A DNA stretch of 64,000 bases from Serilophus lunatus (taxonomy: Eukaryota > Chordata > Aves > Passeriformes > Eurylaimidae). The stretch spans positions 255,101-319,100 of the forward strand of contig VXBA01004859.1 in the NCBI GenBank assembly GCA_013399895.1. The letters are read 5' to 3'. Below, piece after piece: positions 22,401 to 35,535 of the stretch (the first letter of the stretch is position 1; the number at the start of each line of letters is the position of its first letter). A program made the translations under genes and the position numbers. Below the pieces are notes generated by a model, which searched no databases, was not told where the DNA came from, and saw only the letters and a program-made list of their open reading frames with translations.

Positions 22401-23464
22401 TCCAATCCACAGGAATGTGGAGAAATCTTCCTTTTCTGACTCCATTTTGAGTTATATTGTAGCACTTTGCCTCATAAAGATGTAAGTGAAATTTATTTCT
22501 CCAAATATGTTCCGTGGGATTGTTTGTGGATGATCTGAGTGCAGCCTGGAGACTGAGCTTGTTCCCCTTGCTCTGATCTGTAAGATGCAAAAACTGTGGG
22601 AACTCTAAATAAGGGGCAAACAATGTTAAACAAGAAAAGCAATGGGAAATGGCTTGGCAGGCAGAGGTATGTGGGTAGGAGTGACACAGAAAGTCACTTA
22701 TATTTAGAAAAAAGCAAGAAAAAGAAACACAATTAGGAAAATAAACAAGAAAGGACAAAGGGACAACTAAATAAAATTCTGCAACAGATTAAAGGCTCAC
22801 CCAGCAATTACTGAGTTGAGAGTGGTAAGTGAGGAATCAGATCTGTGCATGGTGTGCAAAAGCCTTTTGCTTTTGCAGAAAGAGAGGTCTTTTTTTGGCA
22901 GGATGCTGCTGCACTCATTAGTGCCCAGATGGAGCACTGAGGGGTTCTGGGTCATCCAGGAGTCTTCCAGATTGTTTTGGAGCAGGTGGGTTTGTCCTCT
23001 GCTCCCTGGAACATGAAGCAGAGGGCAATTTTAGGGGGGGTGTTCTCTGTGTAGGTCAGAGCTAAGGTTGGATTGTTTTTCCTGCATGCAGGATTCAAAC
23101 CCAGGAGGCTGCTGATGATGTGCAATGGGAGCAGAACTTCAACTCGTGGTTTTGTTGATTTTTGTAAGGGAATCATGTTTGCACAGGTACTGAAGTGAAA
23201 CAGGCCCAGCAGACTGAGGGGAAGGGGAGTATTCTGAGTGTCCAGAAGTGCTGCTGTGGTGTAAATGTAAGTGTATTTAGCCAAAGGGATGGGGTTGCGT
23301 TGGGGTCTGATTGCTCTTCCCAGAGAGGGGAAGAACTGGTGTCTCCCTGCTGCTTCTCCTCCTCCTGAAGGACCATGGCTTTGTTTTGGCTATTGTTTGG
23401 CTGTGCGTTTGCCAACAGACAGCAAGGTACAATTGTTAGCACTGGATTTACCTCAGTGAACCTG
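16451..23464. other. Non-coding stretch, putative intron
   Basis: AT-rich unique sequence with no recognised repeat. Segments at about 17,220-17,330 and 20,880-21,120 are dense in TAAT/ATTA cores and lack repeat similarity, so they are plausible conserved non-coding elements; this is not testable here. A (TGAA)n run lies near 21,626-21,643. Confidence 0.5.
21626..21643. repeat. (TGAA)n short microsatellite
   Basis: About four copies of the tetramer TGAA/GAAT. Confidence 0.7.
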
Positions 23465-23578
23465 TTTGGGAACCACAAAATCATAGGATTCCTGAGCTGG
23501 AAGGGCCTCCCAAGGATTATTGACTCCTGGCCCTGCACAGGACACCCCAACAATCTCCCCTCATGTGCCTGAGAACAT
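23465..23578 (-). mobile_element. CR1 LINE 3'-end fragment
   Basis: The plus strand reads AAATCATAGGATTCCTGAGC, then TGGAAGGGCCTCCCAAGGAT and CTCCTGGCCCTGCACAGG. This is the reverse complement of an avian CR1 3' untranslated region, from knowledge of the family consensus. It is truncated at its 5' side (right end), as usual for CR1. It carries no open reading frame of the element. Confidence 0.85.
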
Positions 23579-23579
23579 T

Positions 23580-26500
23580 GACTGTCTTTAGAAAAATGCT
23601 ATTTTTTAAATTTAAAAGCATCCCTTTTTTCCATATTCCGTGGTGCCTGCATTCCACTTGTTTATTCCATTGCATGGGAAAAATCAAAAGCACCATAAGG
23701 TCTTAACTCCTGCCTTAGAATTCTGGAGAGGAGATTGTGTAAGTCAGTGTGCACAAAAATAGCCCTGTTAGGAGGAGAGGGCAGGCCTGACTCCTTGGTG
23801 AGGGTTAGCACATCTGCTCTCATGAATCATTCTGGTTTGCAGTGTGGAGAATTCAGCCCTCAAAAGTGATGTCACTTCAGGTAAATAAATGCTTAAGCCG
23901 CAGGGAGAAAGATCTCTGAGCCACCCCAGGACAAAGCACAGCTGGAGTGTTTGCTTTTCACACTGAGGGTTGGACTCTTTCTTCCAGCAAACACCTTGGA
24001 CACCTGTGTAGGAATTAAAGGAAATCTTGTGTTGCGTGCTCCCTGTCATAAAGGAAAAAAATCCTTTGCTACAAATCAGTAATTCCCTCTATTAGTATAA
24101 CAGCTTGTTATTCATTATGTAGGAACCAATAATGGCCAAAGAATTCTTCTCCAGCTCGTTGTTCAAAGGCCTCTGAGGTGTTTGGAAATAGGATAAAGTG
24201 CTTTTCATGCCATTCCCCTCCATGCTGTAACATTTTCAGTGGGACACAAGACCTCAGTCTCTACAGTGTAAGGCAAAAATACATCCTGTGCTGCTCAGTG
24301 GTGTGTTGTGACACCCCTTCTAAATGTGCTGTGGGAGGGACATCACTTGTGGTTGTTTAAAGCCTCTGTCCATGGTGATGGAAAGTGCTGCCAGTTGGGA
24401 TATTCAGCTGCACTCAAGTCTTGCTGTTCCTTTGAACAGAGAGATGTAGGACAGGATCGGAGGACAAACAGCTTCTTTGGATCTTTTTACATAAAATATA
24501 GAGGCCTCTCTTCTGCTGGAGACCCTTGAGCAATTTGGTAGACTTGATATCGAGTAATAAATGTTATGGTTGCTGTTTATTGGATAAATCTACTGCCAGA
24601 AGAGGTGATGTGTTAGAGACTCAGGGAGAAGCCTGTTCCTGGCTTTGTCAAAGGGTGCCTCTACAGTCAGTGCCTCCTATTTGCTGGGCATACTAATGCT
24701 CCTGGTACTTTTTAAATCTCACCATCCTTGAGGAGTGCTTCACGATCCTGTGCAGGGCTGTTGGGAGCACTGGAGGCACCCCCAGGTGGATTAGCCTTGC
24801 ATCAGCTCTGCACCAGGCTCATTTCTCTTCATTTTATGGCTCTGGCTGCTGCCACTCGTTACTGAAGTCCAAGGCCAATTAGTTGTGCTGCAGTTTGTTG
24901 CTGTATTTTGTGCAATTGGATGATCACAGTTTCATTCCAGGAGATTTGATCAGTTCTCTCATCTATCTGAAGTCTGCTTGACAATACAACAGAAATCCAA
25001 TATGATCTTATCAGACAATAAAAGTTTGCTTACACATCTTGTTCTAAATTCTAATCAGAGAGAAGCCTTTGTAAAATAAGGAAAAAAATCTTTGGGAGCA
25101 GGAGAAACACTGTTTCAAAAAGCTATTTAATGTCAGGTCATCTGTGGCAGCATTGATCCTGCTCAAAGTACTGCAGGACATGAACACAAACACAAAATAA
25201 TTTTAATTATTTACAATATTACTGGCTGGGATAGAGTTGTAAGATAAATACATCTCTTGACATGGGACAGGACCTAGTTTTGAACCAGTGTTTGAAGGCA
25301 GATTTCCAGGTATCTCCTGCTTCAGGTTTTGTGATAATCAACAGCCTCACCCCAAACCAGCTGAATTTAATGGGTGTGATTCAAAGAACTCAGAATTTGG
25401 GTCTAAATAAGTGGCACCATGTTTGTAAATGCTACTCATAGTGTCATTAAAATATATTTAAATATTCTGTGGCCTGATTAAAGAACCAAAATCCAAACAA
25501 TCCCTCAAACGAAACAACTTGTTTTAAAAAGCAGCATATAATGGAACTCCTAAATGCATTTCTAAATATGTAAATTCTGTTAAAGTCACATTTAGATCTG
25601 TGTTCCCTTAGTCCAGGCACTTCCTTCTGATCTATCCTGTGCTGATCAATACCCAAACAGAAAGAAATTGAACTTGCAAATGACACTCCTTGGGTTTCTC
25701 CACTTATTCCCTAAAGCTTCATGTCAAACACAGCAGACAAATCTTCCCATCTAAATAATTCATCTGCAAATGGTNAAAGAAAGAGTTGTTCCATGCTGAA
25801 ATACAATAATGCCTTAAAATTAATCAATTTCCTCCTGCTGGGGAACAATCATTTAGAAAACATTTTAATTACCAAAACTGAATAATGGGATCAGTGTTTT
25901 TGAGAAGGTTGGATTCACCCTACTGAGCACTGGAGAATCCTCTTTACGGGAGCCCATAAAAATGTTGCTGTTTCCAAGTTGCTGCTTTCAATCATAACAC
26001 TTCTGGGCAGAAATGGGCTTTTTTCACAGCAGCTTTTAAGGAAAAGGTGGAGTGGACAGCAGGCTTGTGTTAACTGTGCTGTGCCCAGAGCTGTGCACCT
26101 GCTCCAGCACTGCTTTTTGGGGGAGAATTTATTGTGCATTACTTAACACATGTCTGAAGTCCAATTTTCAAGCCAAAGTGTTTGGCTGCAACAACAAAGT
26201 TGTAATGTAATGTTATAAAAATAGCATTTTTGTGTCTATATTCAGCCTCACGAGGAATAGAAACTAAGACAGCCCAGGCCATTGTCTTTTCTGGAAGTGG
26301 TGCTCAAGGAGAACATCCATGGCAATGGCATGAGGGATAATGGCTTTGCCTTCCAGGGTTTGCCGTGGAAGAGCCTCCTTCTCCCTCCTTGGTGCATCAG
26401 GGGCTTGATCTCCATCAGTTCCACGGGTGTTTGTGGGAGATCTGAATATTAGTCAGAGCTGTGAGTCACTAATTGTGGAACATATGGTGACCCCCCAAGG

Positions 26501-26780
26501 AAGACCTCTACCTGCCCATCTGGGAAAGTTGTGGGAGCCTGTAATGAAAACACGTGTTTGTAGCAGAAATGTCTTCCCATAGATAGGATTTATTTTTGTT
26601 TAAAAGTGTTTATATCACTTACTTTGTCTTTCTTCCACCAGATTTCTTTGCTTTTGCATGTGGCAGGGCAGGCACAGAGTCCTGTTTAACTAATTTTGCT
26701 GGAGTGTCCCTGTGTGGTGGAAAACACTCATGCAAAGCTGTGGGTCAGACCATTCAATATCTGAGTCCTAATGGCAAAAC
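23580..26780. other. Non-coding stretch, putative intron
   Basis: Unique AT-rich sequence with an isolated N at 25775. No gene, RNA or repeat recognised. The part at about 24,900-25,080 looks like unique slowly evolving DNA but this is only an impression. Confidence 0.5.
25775..25775. other. Single undetermined base
   Basis: An isolated N in AT-rich unique sequence (AATGGTNAAAGAAAG). Confidence 0.8.
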
Positions 26781-26784
26781 CCTC

Positions 26785-27187
26785 TGGAAAGGTTGAGAGA
26801 ATTGGGGTTGTTCACCCTGGGGAAGAGGAGGCTCCAAGGTGACCTGATTGTGGCCTCCCAGGACCTGAAGGGAACCAACAGGAAAATGGAAAGGGACTGT
26901 TTACAAGAGTATGGGGTGGCAGGACAAGGGGAAAGGCTCCTCACTGCCAGAGGGCAGGGAGAGATGGGAGATGGGGAAGGAATTCCTGGCTGGGAGGGTG
27001 GGCAGGCCCTGGCAGAGGGTGCCCAGAGAAGCTGTGGCTGCCCCACCCCTGGAGGTGTCCAAGGCCAGGTTGGAGCAACCTGGGATGGTGGGAGGTGTCC
27101 CTGCCCAGGGCAGGGGCTGGGATGGGATGAGCTTTAAGGTTCCTTCCAACCCAAACCATTCTGGAATTCTACAATCTGATTCTGTGA
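26785..27187 (+). mobile_element. CR1 LINE 3'-end fragment, about 400 bp
   Basis: It shows the ordered landmarks of an avian CR1 3' end: GGTTGTTCACCCTGGGGAAG, GAGGCTCCAAGGTGACCT, GGGCAGGCCCTGGCAGAGG, GTGGCTGCCCCACCCCTGG, GTGTCCAAGGCCAGGTTGGA and a closing TTCCTTCCAACCCAAACC followed by an ATTCTG-type tail. The 5' truncation removes all reverse-transcriptase sequence, so the copy is dead. Open frames in this interval on both strands are shadows of it. It is the longest CR1 copy in the window. Confidence 0.95.
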
Positions 27188-27189
27188 AG

Positions 27190-30100
27190 TCCCACACTGA
27201 GATGATGGAAAGTGAATTTTGTGTATTAGATGTTTGTACTGAGAGCAGGGGGAAACTGGGATTAGAGTAAGGGTTAGTCATGAAAGGGACACGTGGCTGG
27301 CAAAGATGTCTTGGAGCTTTTCTTCCACAACAGTGGAAGCAAAACAGTCACTTCAGGGGCTCTCTGGGTGCAGGAGATGGAGGCACCTGAGAGAAAAGCA
27401 CAGACTTAACTTTACTCAAGCCCTGCATGAATTTCAGCAACATTCAGTGTGTGCTCAAAGCCTCCATCTCCATCCTTTGCTGAATCAGGACATGAAATTT
27501 GTAAAGAAAATTAAAATAGGTTCAGTGGGAATGATGTAAATCTTTATGTTCACAGTAGGACACAAGCAAAGTGAATATCCTGGTAATAAAAGTACCTTGT
27601 AACTCGTGGAATGAACAAAGTTCCCCAAATGGTTATTACATGCTCTATTTTCTGTTTTGGATTATTGAAGTAGAATTACTGAGAATTAAATTGTATAAAA
27701 GGCATTTTCTTTTTTATTTTCGTAAGTATTCTGTCACCCACATAAAACTTTTCTCTATCTGGAAATAGTCTGGGTTGCTACTGGAAATTGCTGTAGGATA
27801 AGTAAGACCAGTCTAATTGAAATTCATAAATCCACTTTTTAACAAGTACAATTAGGAATAGTTATTAGAGACCAGCTGGAAAATGTTAGGGATGACAATT
27901 TACCAGAGGAGGCTTTTTATGGGTTTGAGACATTGTTTGATACCAAACCCTAAATTAGATCTCAGAGAAATGAACCTGCTATTTAAAATCTAATTTGTAC
28001 ACAGAAAATTAATTCTGAATATTCCTATTGATAAAAATTTTATTATTAGGTCTTGTTGAACTGCCTGTTTTTAATGGAAGCCTGACTTTTACAATGCTTT
28101 TCCTATAATTAAAATATCAGGAGTAGCAACTTGATTATATTGAGTGCATTTGTGTCCAGTGGCTGTGTAATAAACTTCAGTGCAAGTCAATTCTATTATC
28201 TGTTCTGATTTTTGAAAGTAGAGAAGTTTATTGGGCCTAATTCCAACTCGATTCAGAGGAATTGTTCAGTTGGTGCATTTTGGATTAACATTTTAGCAAC
28301 CCAAGCACAGGTTTTCAAACATATCCCCATACACCCGCTTCAACATCTTAAACTCAAGTTTTTAAATTCTATTTAAAAAAAGAGCTTTAGAGAAAATTTA
28401 TTAAGAATTTATTAATATTTTTCATTATGGTACCAATTAATCTAACAAATCCTTTATCTTGGCTGTGATAATACTCCCTGAGAGCTCAACAAAGGAAATG
28501 ATGGAAAATCCTCTCCCAAACTTTTGGTGGAGTTTTCACTTTCCCCCTGTTGCTTTATTTGGAAAGTGCTGTTGCAACCAAGTGAAAGTGCTTTTAGTCT
28601 AATTGAACTGAGTGTCTTAAAGCAGCATCTCATCAGTCAACTTTGAGGGTTTTCTTTTCTTATTTGTGGTTAATTGTATTTCCCTCCTGGAAAATTTGAT
28701 AAATCAATGTAACTGAAAGAAGGTAATTATTAATTTTTTAGGATAAATAGGTAAGCCATGTTAGCTGTAATAAGGCATCTGTGAACAATCCAAATCAAGG
28801 ATGTAAATTCACTGCAGTCCAATGTTTTACCATTCAGAAATTTGACACATTTATTACTCATGTAATTAAATTGTGCATGCAGAGCAGGCAGGGCCCAGCA
28901 ATGTATGCAGATGTCACATGGATATTTAGTGCTCTGCTGATTAAGATCAGCTCGTTTACACCACACTGGGCTGATTTGTTATGATCAAACAAAACATGTT
29001 CAACAGAAACGAAAAGGCTTGAGCAAAATTCTGTTCTGGGCAGGTTTGAGTCTCGGGGGTTTTACTGGGATCATATGGATGAAATCAGCAAGGGAAAGCT
29101 GACAGGAGCTGCAGGTGTTCCCTTTCAGCCCTCCGGGTGCTCTGGCAGTGTCAGCAACGTGGGACACCCTCGGCAGGGCACGGCTGGGGTGGGGGTTGTT
29201 CCTGTGGCCAGGCTGGAGCAGCACGGGATTTGGGAGATGAGGGCCTGGGAAGAGCCAGGGAAGCTGGGGAGGAAGGGCAAGCCGAGGGAAGTAAGTTGGG
29301 GAGGAAGGGCAAACGCAGGCAAGTTGGGAAGAAAGGCCAATCTGTACATGAATGAAGTGACACTTTACATTTAAAGAGCTTTATAACAACAAGCCCATGG
29401 AGGCAGAGAGCAGAACTTTTTCAATTTCCATCTGATTTGCACAGATCCCAGTTCTCCCTTTGCCTTTTTGTTCCTCTGCTATTCAAATACCTGCAGCAAC
29501 AATCAGTTCCTGGGTGAGTAGGAATTAGGCTTTCTCCTCTTTGGCAGCTCCCTCCTACAACCCATCTCCTTGTGAAGCACAAGGGGAGGGAAGGAGCAAT
29601 TCTCTCCTCTTCGAAAAGCACCAGGCAACTGGTTCCAATGTTTGCTGGCAGCAAAGGGAGAGCAAGCTGGGATCCTTTAGCTGGCTCTGGTCTCCCTGCA
29701 CATGTAATTCAGCTCAGGCCAGAGCCTGGGCCATGCCCAGCTCTCCAGGAGGAACAGGCACCACTGCAAAGACTCTGCTCTTCCGTATTTTTCTTCCCAA
29801 CTTTATGAACCACGTTACCCCCTCAGAAAGTGGATTTATTTGTTAGTTAATCAACCTGGCTCGTGCTCAGCCCACGGCCATTTTTACCAGGCGATTAATT
29901 ACCATTTTTTTATTCCTTCCAAGTTTACTTTTTAAAGAATTGCATTGCCAGGGGCTTTCTGTTATTGGCAAGAGCAGTGTAGAGTCAGGGTTGGGCTACA
30001 CACATCTATACCTGTCAAATCCCTACAGTGGTTCACTTGATTCATGGTGGGAGCTGTTAGCACAAGGGTAAATACCAGGGGAAACCTGGTCTTGCCAGTG

Positions 30101-31360
30101 ATGGAAAGCAGAGGTGTGAGGACTTTGATCATCATCTGGCTGGAACTCCAGAAAGTGGAATTCCAAATGTAGAGATTTTCTGACTCCCAGCCCTTGAGTC
30201 TCTCTGATTTTTGGCACTGCCTGACTTTGAGACCTAAATTGGGAGTGCTGGGGGTTTGGAACATGGAAAGTGGCATTTGGGATTCCATCCCAAAGCAGCT
30301 TTTGGGCAGGGACACTTCCTGCTCCACTCCAGGGGACAGATCCAAGGGGCTTTACAGGGATATTTTACCTCAGCATCAACAGTGCTAAGCCAGAAAATAG
30401 GATTTATATGAGCTGGTTGCCTGTAATCCATGTTTGTGGAGACTAATCACAGATTTCACAAGATTTGGAGTTAAAAACAATCAATTTTGGTGACTTTTTT
30501 GTTTGCTACACCCAGGACTACCAAGGAATACGGGAAGATTTCAGGCCTTTGACTTCCTGAGAGTATTGGGGTCTGCTTGGTTCACTGGACTGTGTCTGAA
30601 ACAAGAGTCTTCCCTTCTGGCCCTGACAAGCAGGTTCCTGATAAGAAGTTGATAATGTTTTAGTTTATACTACTATGTTCTTTTAGAGCTAAAAAGCTGA
30701 TGTAATTCAACAGAGACACCATTAACTTTAGCAAATTTAAACCACTCCTGTAAGAGAGCATAAAACTCCTGGCATGATTTGATTTTGCTGCTGTATTTTC
30801 AATCTGGTTAGGAGATAACTCAATAACATTTTCCATTCAGCTTCAAATTAAATGCAAAAAATCTTTGTTCTTCAACTAGGAAACTTTCAAGTTAGAAATA
30901 GCCAGAAATATCGTTCCCTGAATGTCCTGTACCTGCAGGAAATTTTGTGTCTCACACAAGGCCCATGTTTTGGGCTGCTGGTAAAAGGCTGTCCTTTGAC
31001 TTTGTCTCACAAAATACTCATTTTATCTGAAACTCTGTGATTATCTCTCTTAATCCACTCCCTTAGAGAACTTACAAATCACTGTAAGTGTTTCTAATTT
31101 TTAACTTGTGTTTAAGTATCCCTTTGCTATGAAATCCCAGACTATTACTGGAAGTTTATGAAAAGAAGTTGTACTTATTCCTGGAGTGTTTTTGTCTGCA
31201 GACACTCCTGACAGTGCTGTGGCACCTTCTGTCCCACACCCTGAGCCCTCCCAGGCTTTACAATGCTCTTTAAAGTTAGATTTTGGTCTACTCTGATGAT
31301 TTTATTGCTTCTCTCACTTTTAGTGATGCAAAAGAAATGAGAATTGAGGACAAATATAAG
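27190..31360. other. Non-coding stretch, putative intron
   Basis: Mostly AT-rich. A GC-rich island-like patch at 29,090-29,345 contains the imperfect repeat listed separately. A perfect 8-bp inverted repeat TTTGGGAT/ATCCCAAA with a 3-nt loop sits at 30276-30294. Confidence 0.5.
29261..29343. repeat. Imperfect 28-32 bp tandem repeat, about three copies
   Basis: Units begin AAGCTGGGGAGGAAGGGCAA at 29261, AAGTTGGGGAGGAAGGGCAA at 29293 and AAGTTGGGAAGAAAGGCCAA at 29321. The repeat is purine-rich on the plus strand and lies at the edge of a GC-rich patch. Confidence 0.8.
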
Positions 31361-31364
31361 GAAG

Positions 31365-31440
31365 GGACTTTAAAGCCCATCTTGTTCCCCCCCTGCTCCA
31401 GGGGCAGAGACACTTCCAGGTTGCTCCAAGCCCTGTCTTT
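31365..31440 (-). mobile_element. CR1 LINE 3'-end fragment, short
   Basis: The plus strand reads AGGAAGGGACTTTAAAGCCC, then CATCTTGTTCCC, a GGGGCAGAGACACTTCCAGG segment and TTGCTCCAAGCCCTGTC. This corresponds to the reverse complement of the terminal part of avian CR1 (GGTTGGAAGGGACCTTAAAG and following). Its terminal tail is degraded. Confidence 0.7.
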
Positions 31441-34400
31441 GGTGGGATGAGACAAAACCTCCCCTCTCAGTGTCCTCTCTCAGCTGGAAGTGCCAGGACT
31501 GGGTGAAGGAATCTGTGGCATTAATGGCATGAATCCGTCTGCTGCAGGTGTGAATTCCTTGGAGCTGAGGTTTATTGACCATTCCAGCTGCTTTAGGTGG
31601 GAGATCTCAGGTGGAAACTTGTCATTACTGAAGATCTTCTTCCTTGGAGTTACAGGGTTTTTTTCCCCCTGACACTGCTTTCTTTTTATTACAACCTTAA
31701 CTCGATAATCAAATTTAGCCCAGTAAGAAGACATGAGGTCTCTTCTTGCTGTGGCCAAGTTAACATGCATAATTCCTTTTAATTCATCAGGACATCAAGA
31801 GGAAAACACACCACTTGGTGCTCTCAAAGCCTCAGCTTGAATATTAAAAAATACATTCCTGGAGCTGCTGTACACGTATCTATCAGTTGTCAGAACATGG
31901 AAAAGCACATTTTCCAGTCACTTAAAATCCATTAGTCAAAGGCTGCCTGCACTGACCCCCTGTTTGTAACAAACAACTGGAGCTTTTTCATATAAATGCA
32001 GAAGTGACTGACAAGATGAGCACAGAAGATTTGCATCATTCCTAGTTCCTTTTGAAAATGAGGCCAGACTTTGTAGGGATAATTTACAGTGAATTATGTT
32101 TGAACCATCTGCTGAAACCTTGGAATACTTTGAATGATGCTGTTCTGGTCATCATTAAGAACTATTTCCAATTGAAAACCTCCATTATGTGAGAGAAATC
32201 TTCAGGAAAATTACACTCTTATGCAGTTCTTGATGTAATTAGAGGGACTGTTCTGAAGTCTGTGAGCAGGGGAGTGGAGGGAGAAAACAGGACATAGATA
32301 CACACAAACAGATATATCTATATAAAACAAGTGCTGTGTGTGTATTATTCAATATGTTTTATTTTCTGGAGTTTTGATTCCATACATATTTCTTTCATTT
32401 GGTACAAGAAAGGCTATTTTTTTCCCATATTGCTGACAACACTGTTCATAGCAGGTATATATTTAGATACAGGTGGTACAACAGTTGGAATATCAGCAGC
32501 TTCCTGTAGATTTTTGGGTCAGTAATCAGCTGTAGGATTAATGTAAAAACACATAACAGAATAAAAAAATCTCAAATTACACCAGTATCTCAGAGTACTC
32601 ATCAAAATAAGGTGATAATTACCACATCAGACCTCACCATAAGCTTTGTAAGTACCAAACCATTTTCTAAAGATGTAAAAAAAGGGCAATAAAATTGAAG
32701 ATGGAAAAAGGGAATGAAAAGAACGTAGATCACACAAATATATAATTAATATGTGAAGATTTATGGAGGGCATAATAATCTAGAAAACAAAAATAACCTT
32801 GGTTCCAGATGTGGTTGGGCTGCTTGATGTCAAGTATTTGGATTTATTGATAGGTTTTCTACTTCCTGTGCTGACTAATTATGGGAACAGCATGTTTCTC
32901 CTGTCCCAAATCCTTTGTATCACAGGTGAGGGTCAGGCCACTCACTGGAGGGGAACATTGTTAGAAAAAATGGCTGAGGAAAAAAAACTGATCACAGTCA
33001 CAGAGAAAACTGGCAATTAATTACTTGAGCTGGTTCTGATCCCACAAGGAAAGGCGTCAAAACTGTGTTCATGTGTATTGACCATTATTTGGGGAAACCT
33101 CACCAAAATCTGGCTGGTTTTCCCCCAGGGCTGGACTGTACAGGACCATTTTTACACCAGGAATGTTTGTTGCCTCTATGAAATGCTCAGACAATGGAAG
33201 GGAGTTCCTTCCAGGCTCTCCAGGGGCAGCTCATGCTCATTTTTACTGGGATTTCCACTGTGGAATATTAAAAGTGATGGTTCTTCATTTTGTCTCCTCT
33301 CTGTATGTGGTTCCAAAGCTTGTAATTCCCATTTTATTGTGTCACAGAAATCTACCTTTTGTTTTTTAATGAATTTAAAGTTTATTTAATGATTTTTAAT
33401 TTAATGGATGAAAGTTAAAAGAATGTGTTTTAATTCTCTTAAGCAACAGTGCCATTAAAACTGGAACTGTTAATCAAATGTAAATAATAATGACGTTGCT
33501 TCTGTGAAAGAAAATAATTAACATATAGACACAAATCAGTGCATGCAAAGAGATCTGCACTTGTTTTGTATTTTAGTCGTAAATCACATGCACTGAGCCC
33601 CTACCACTGAACATGGCAGAGGTGACCCAGGAACCAGAACAGGTTTAATTGTGTTAAAATCATGAATTGCCTGGTTTCATGTTCCTCTCTCACTATTTCC
33701 TGTGCTGTCCCTGTGTTATGTGGCACCAGTATAAACTAAATTTATAATTGAAGCACAAAATTAGTTAATAGGTGTTGTCTCAATTTGTCGCAATATTTGT
33801 GATTTACCCCAAACATTTCTTATCATTCTCCTCTTCAGGTGAACACATGTAAATATTTAATTGAGTTCCACTTCTGGCGAGGAAGGTGATTTCTTTGGTT
33901 AATCTGGGAAGCATTGGGTGGATTTTTACAGACATTCCATTTGGTTCTGTATTTTAAAATTCTCATGTTTTTTTCACTGGAACTTTTAACAATGATAAGA
34001 TGAAGAAAATGGTTTTCTACTTTATAAAATATTTCTGTTCAACCCAGTGATAAAAAAATTTTTCTTTCTTTTGCTTTAAATGTTTTGTGACCATTTGCCT
34101 CAGTAAAATTAAATTCTGCTGCAGAAAATGTTGATAACAGCAGCAATTCTAGGTGTGAGGATTGATTTAATTTCCAAGGAGTTCCATTACTTTCCAAGGA
34201 GTTGTTATTACTGTCTGTCTGGTGAGGACAAGTTACAGTTGGAGATCCAATTGATAATTCTGCTTGCAAAGTTGTGTATGATAAAGATGTAGGTGTAGTA
34301 ACTAATTCTGATGAGAAACTGGTAAAAAACTATCTGAACAGATTGGAGGAGACAAAGTTGGGATAAGTGTTTTTTAATTTATTTTTTTTAACTTCTGTTT

Positions 34401-35460
34401 CCAGCATTTGGAAATCAAGGCATGTTCTACAGGAATATTCATATCAAATATAGACTGGGACTGTGAGCCTTGTGAAATAGGTGCAAAGCCAGAATATGAA
34501 ATGGGATTCACTGGGAATATTCTGGGCTTAGAAGGCTTTTGAACTCCTGCGTGAGGAATTGATGACCTTTGCAGTTGTTGTTTTCTCAAGCAGCACAATA
34601 TCCTTACAAAGGTATTTTGCCCATGACAACTTTATTAAATAATTTCAGATCAAAGTGAGAATGTTTCTGAAATTTACAACTTGAGAATGTTTGTTTGGTT
34701 ACCAAAAGCTCCTTCTTTGAACAAAATCACTCTTTGTATGTCAAGGTTCTCTCAGAGTCCCTGGCACTCCCACCCAGGAGGGTTTCAAACACAGATACTG
34801 GTGTGGAAATGTGGCCCCAGGGTTGGACAGAGCCGGGCAGAGCTGATGGCCTTGCATTGTTCTGAGCAGGAGGAACCCACCCCCTCCTCCTGCAGCACGG
34901 GATGGTTGGGGATCCCCGGGAAGGAGAGGAGGCAGTGCCTGGTGGAGTCAGTCCTTGCTTCTCCTGCTCTTGATGGAATGTCATTCGAGATCAGATCTCG
35001 ATTCAGTTCAGTGCACAACAAAGATTGCACTGTGTTGTTTGGAAGCCTCTTTTTATCCTGGGGCAAATGTACCACATTCTGTAGGGTTGGCAAAAGCTCC
35101 TGTTTTGTCTCTCTCATCCCACCCTCTGCTGCTTCCCAGTCTGTCTGAGGCACTGTTGTCCCATTTTTGACTGGAAACCACCTCGAAATGCCTTTGAGAA
35201 CAAAGGAACAGCCAGAGCCACGTGGCTTTGTTGTAACAGGCTGGACAATATGGATCTCTGAGATTGGGATGAGACTTCAGGTGGGGTGTCCCACGAGGGT
35301 TTTTTTGTCTTGGAACAAGGAGAGAAGACAGTTAGGGGATCTGCATTTACATTGAGGCAAAACTTGCACAGGGGCAGCAGCTCAGGTGAAACTGAGAAAA
35401 GCAGGGAGGAAAGTGAGCTGGTAATTGTTTTATCTTCTTCAGCAGTTGTTCTCAGTCTTA

Positions 35461-35535
35461 TTCCCCATTCCCAAATGGGGAATACTTTATATTATTTGTA
35501 ATTTATATATTACCATTCCAAAATGGGGGATACTC
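35461..35535. repeat. Small hairpin plus local duplication
   Basis: TTCCCCAT and ATGGGGAA at 35461-35482 form a perfect 8-bp inverted repeat around a 6-nt loop. The block ATTCCCAAATGGGGAATACT is echoed about 46 bp later as ATTCCAAAATGGGGGATACT. Confidence 0.7.

Noticed and set aside
26768..27281. Several overlapping frames on both strands around 27 kb
   Set aside because: All lie in a 5'-truncated CR1 3' untranslated region, which encodes no protein.
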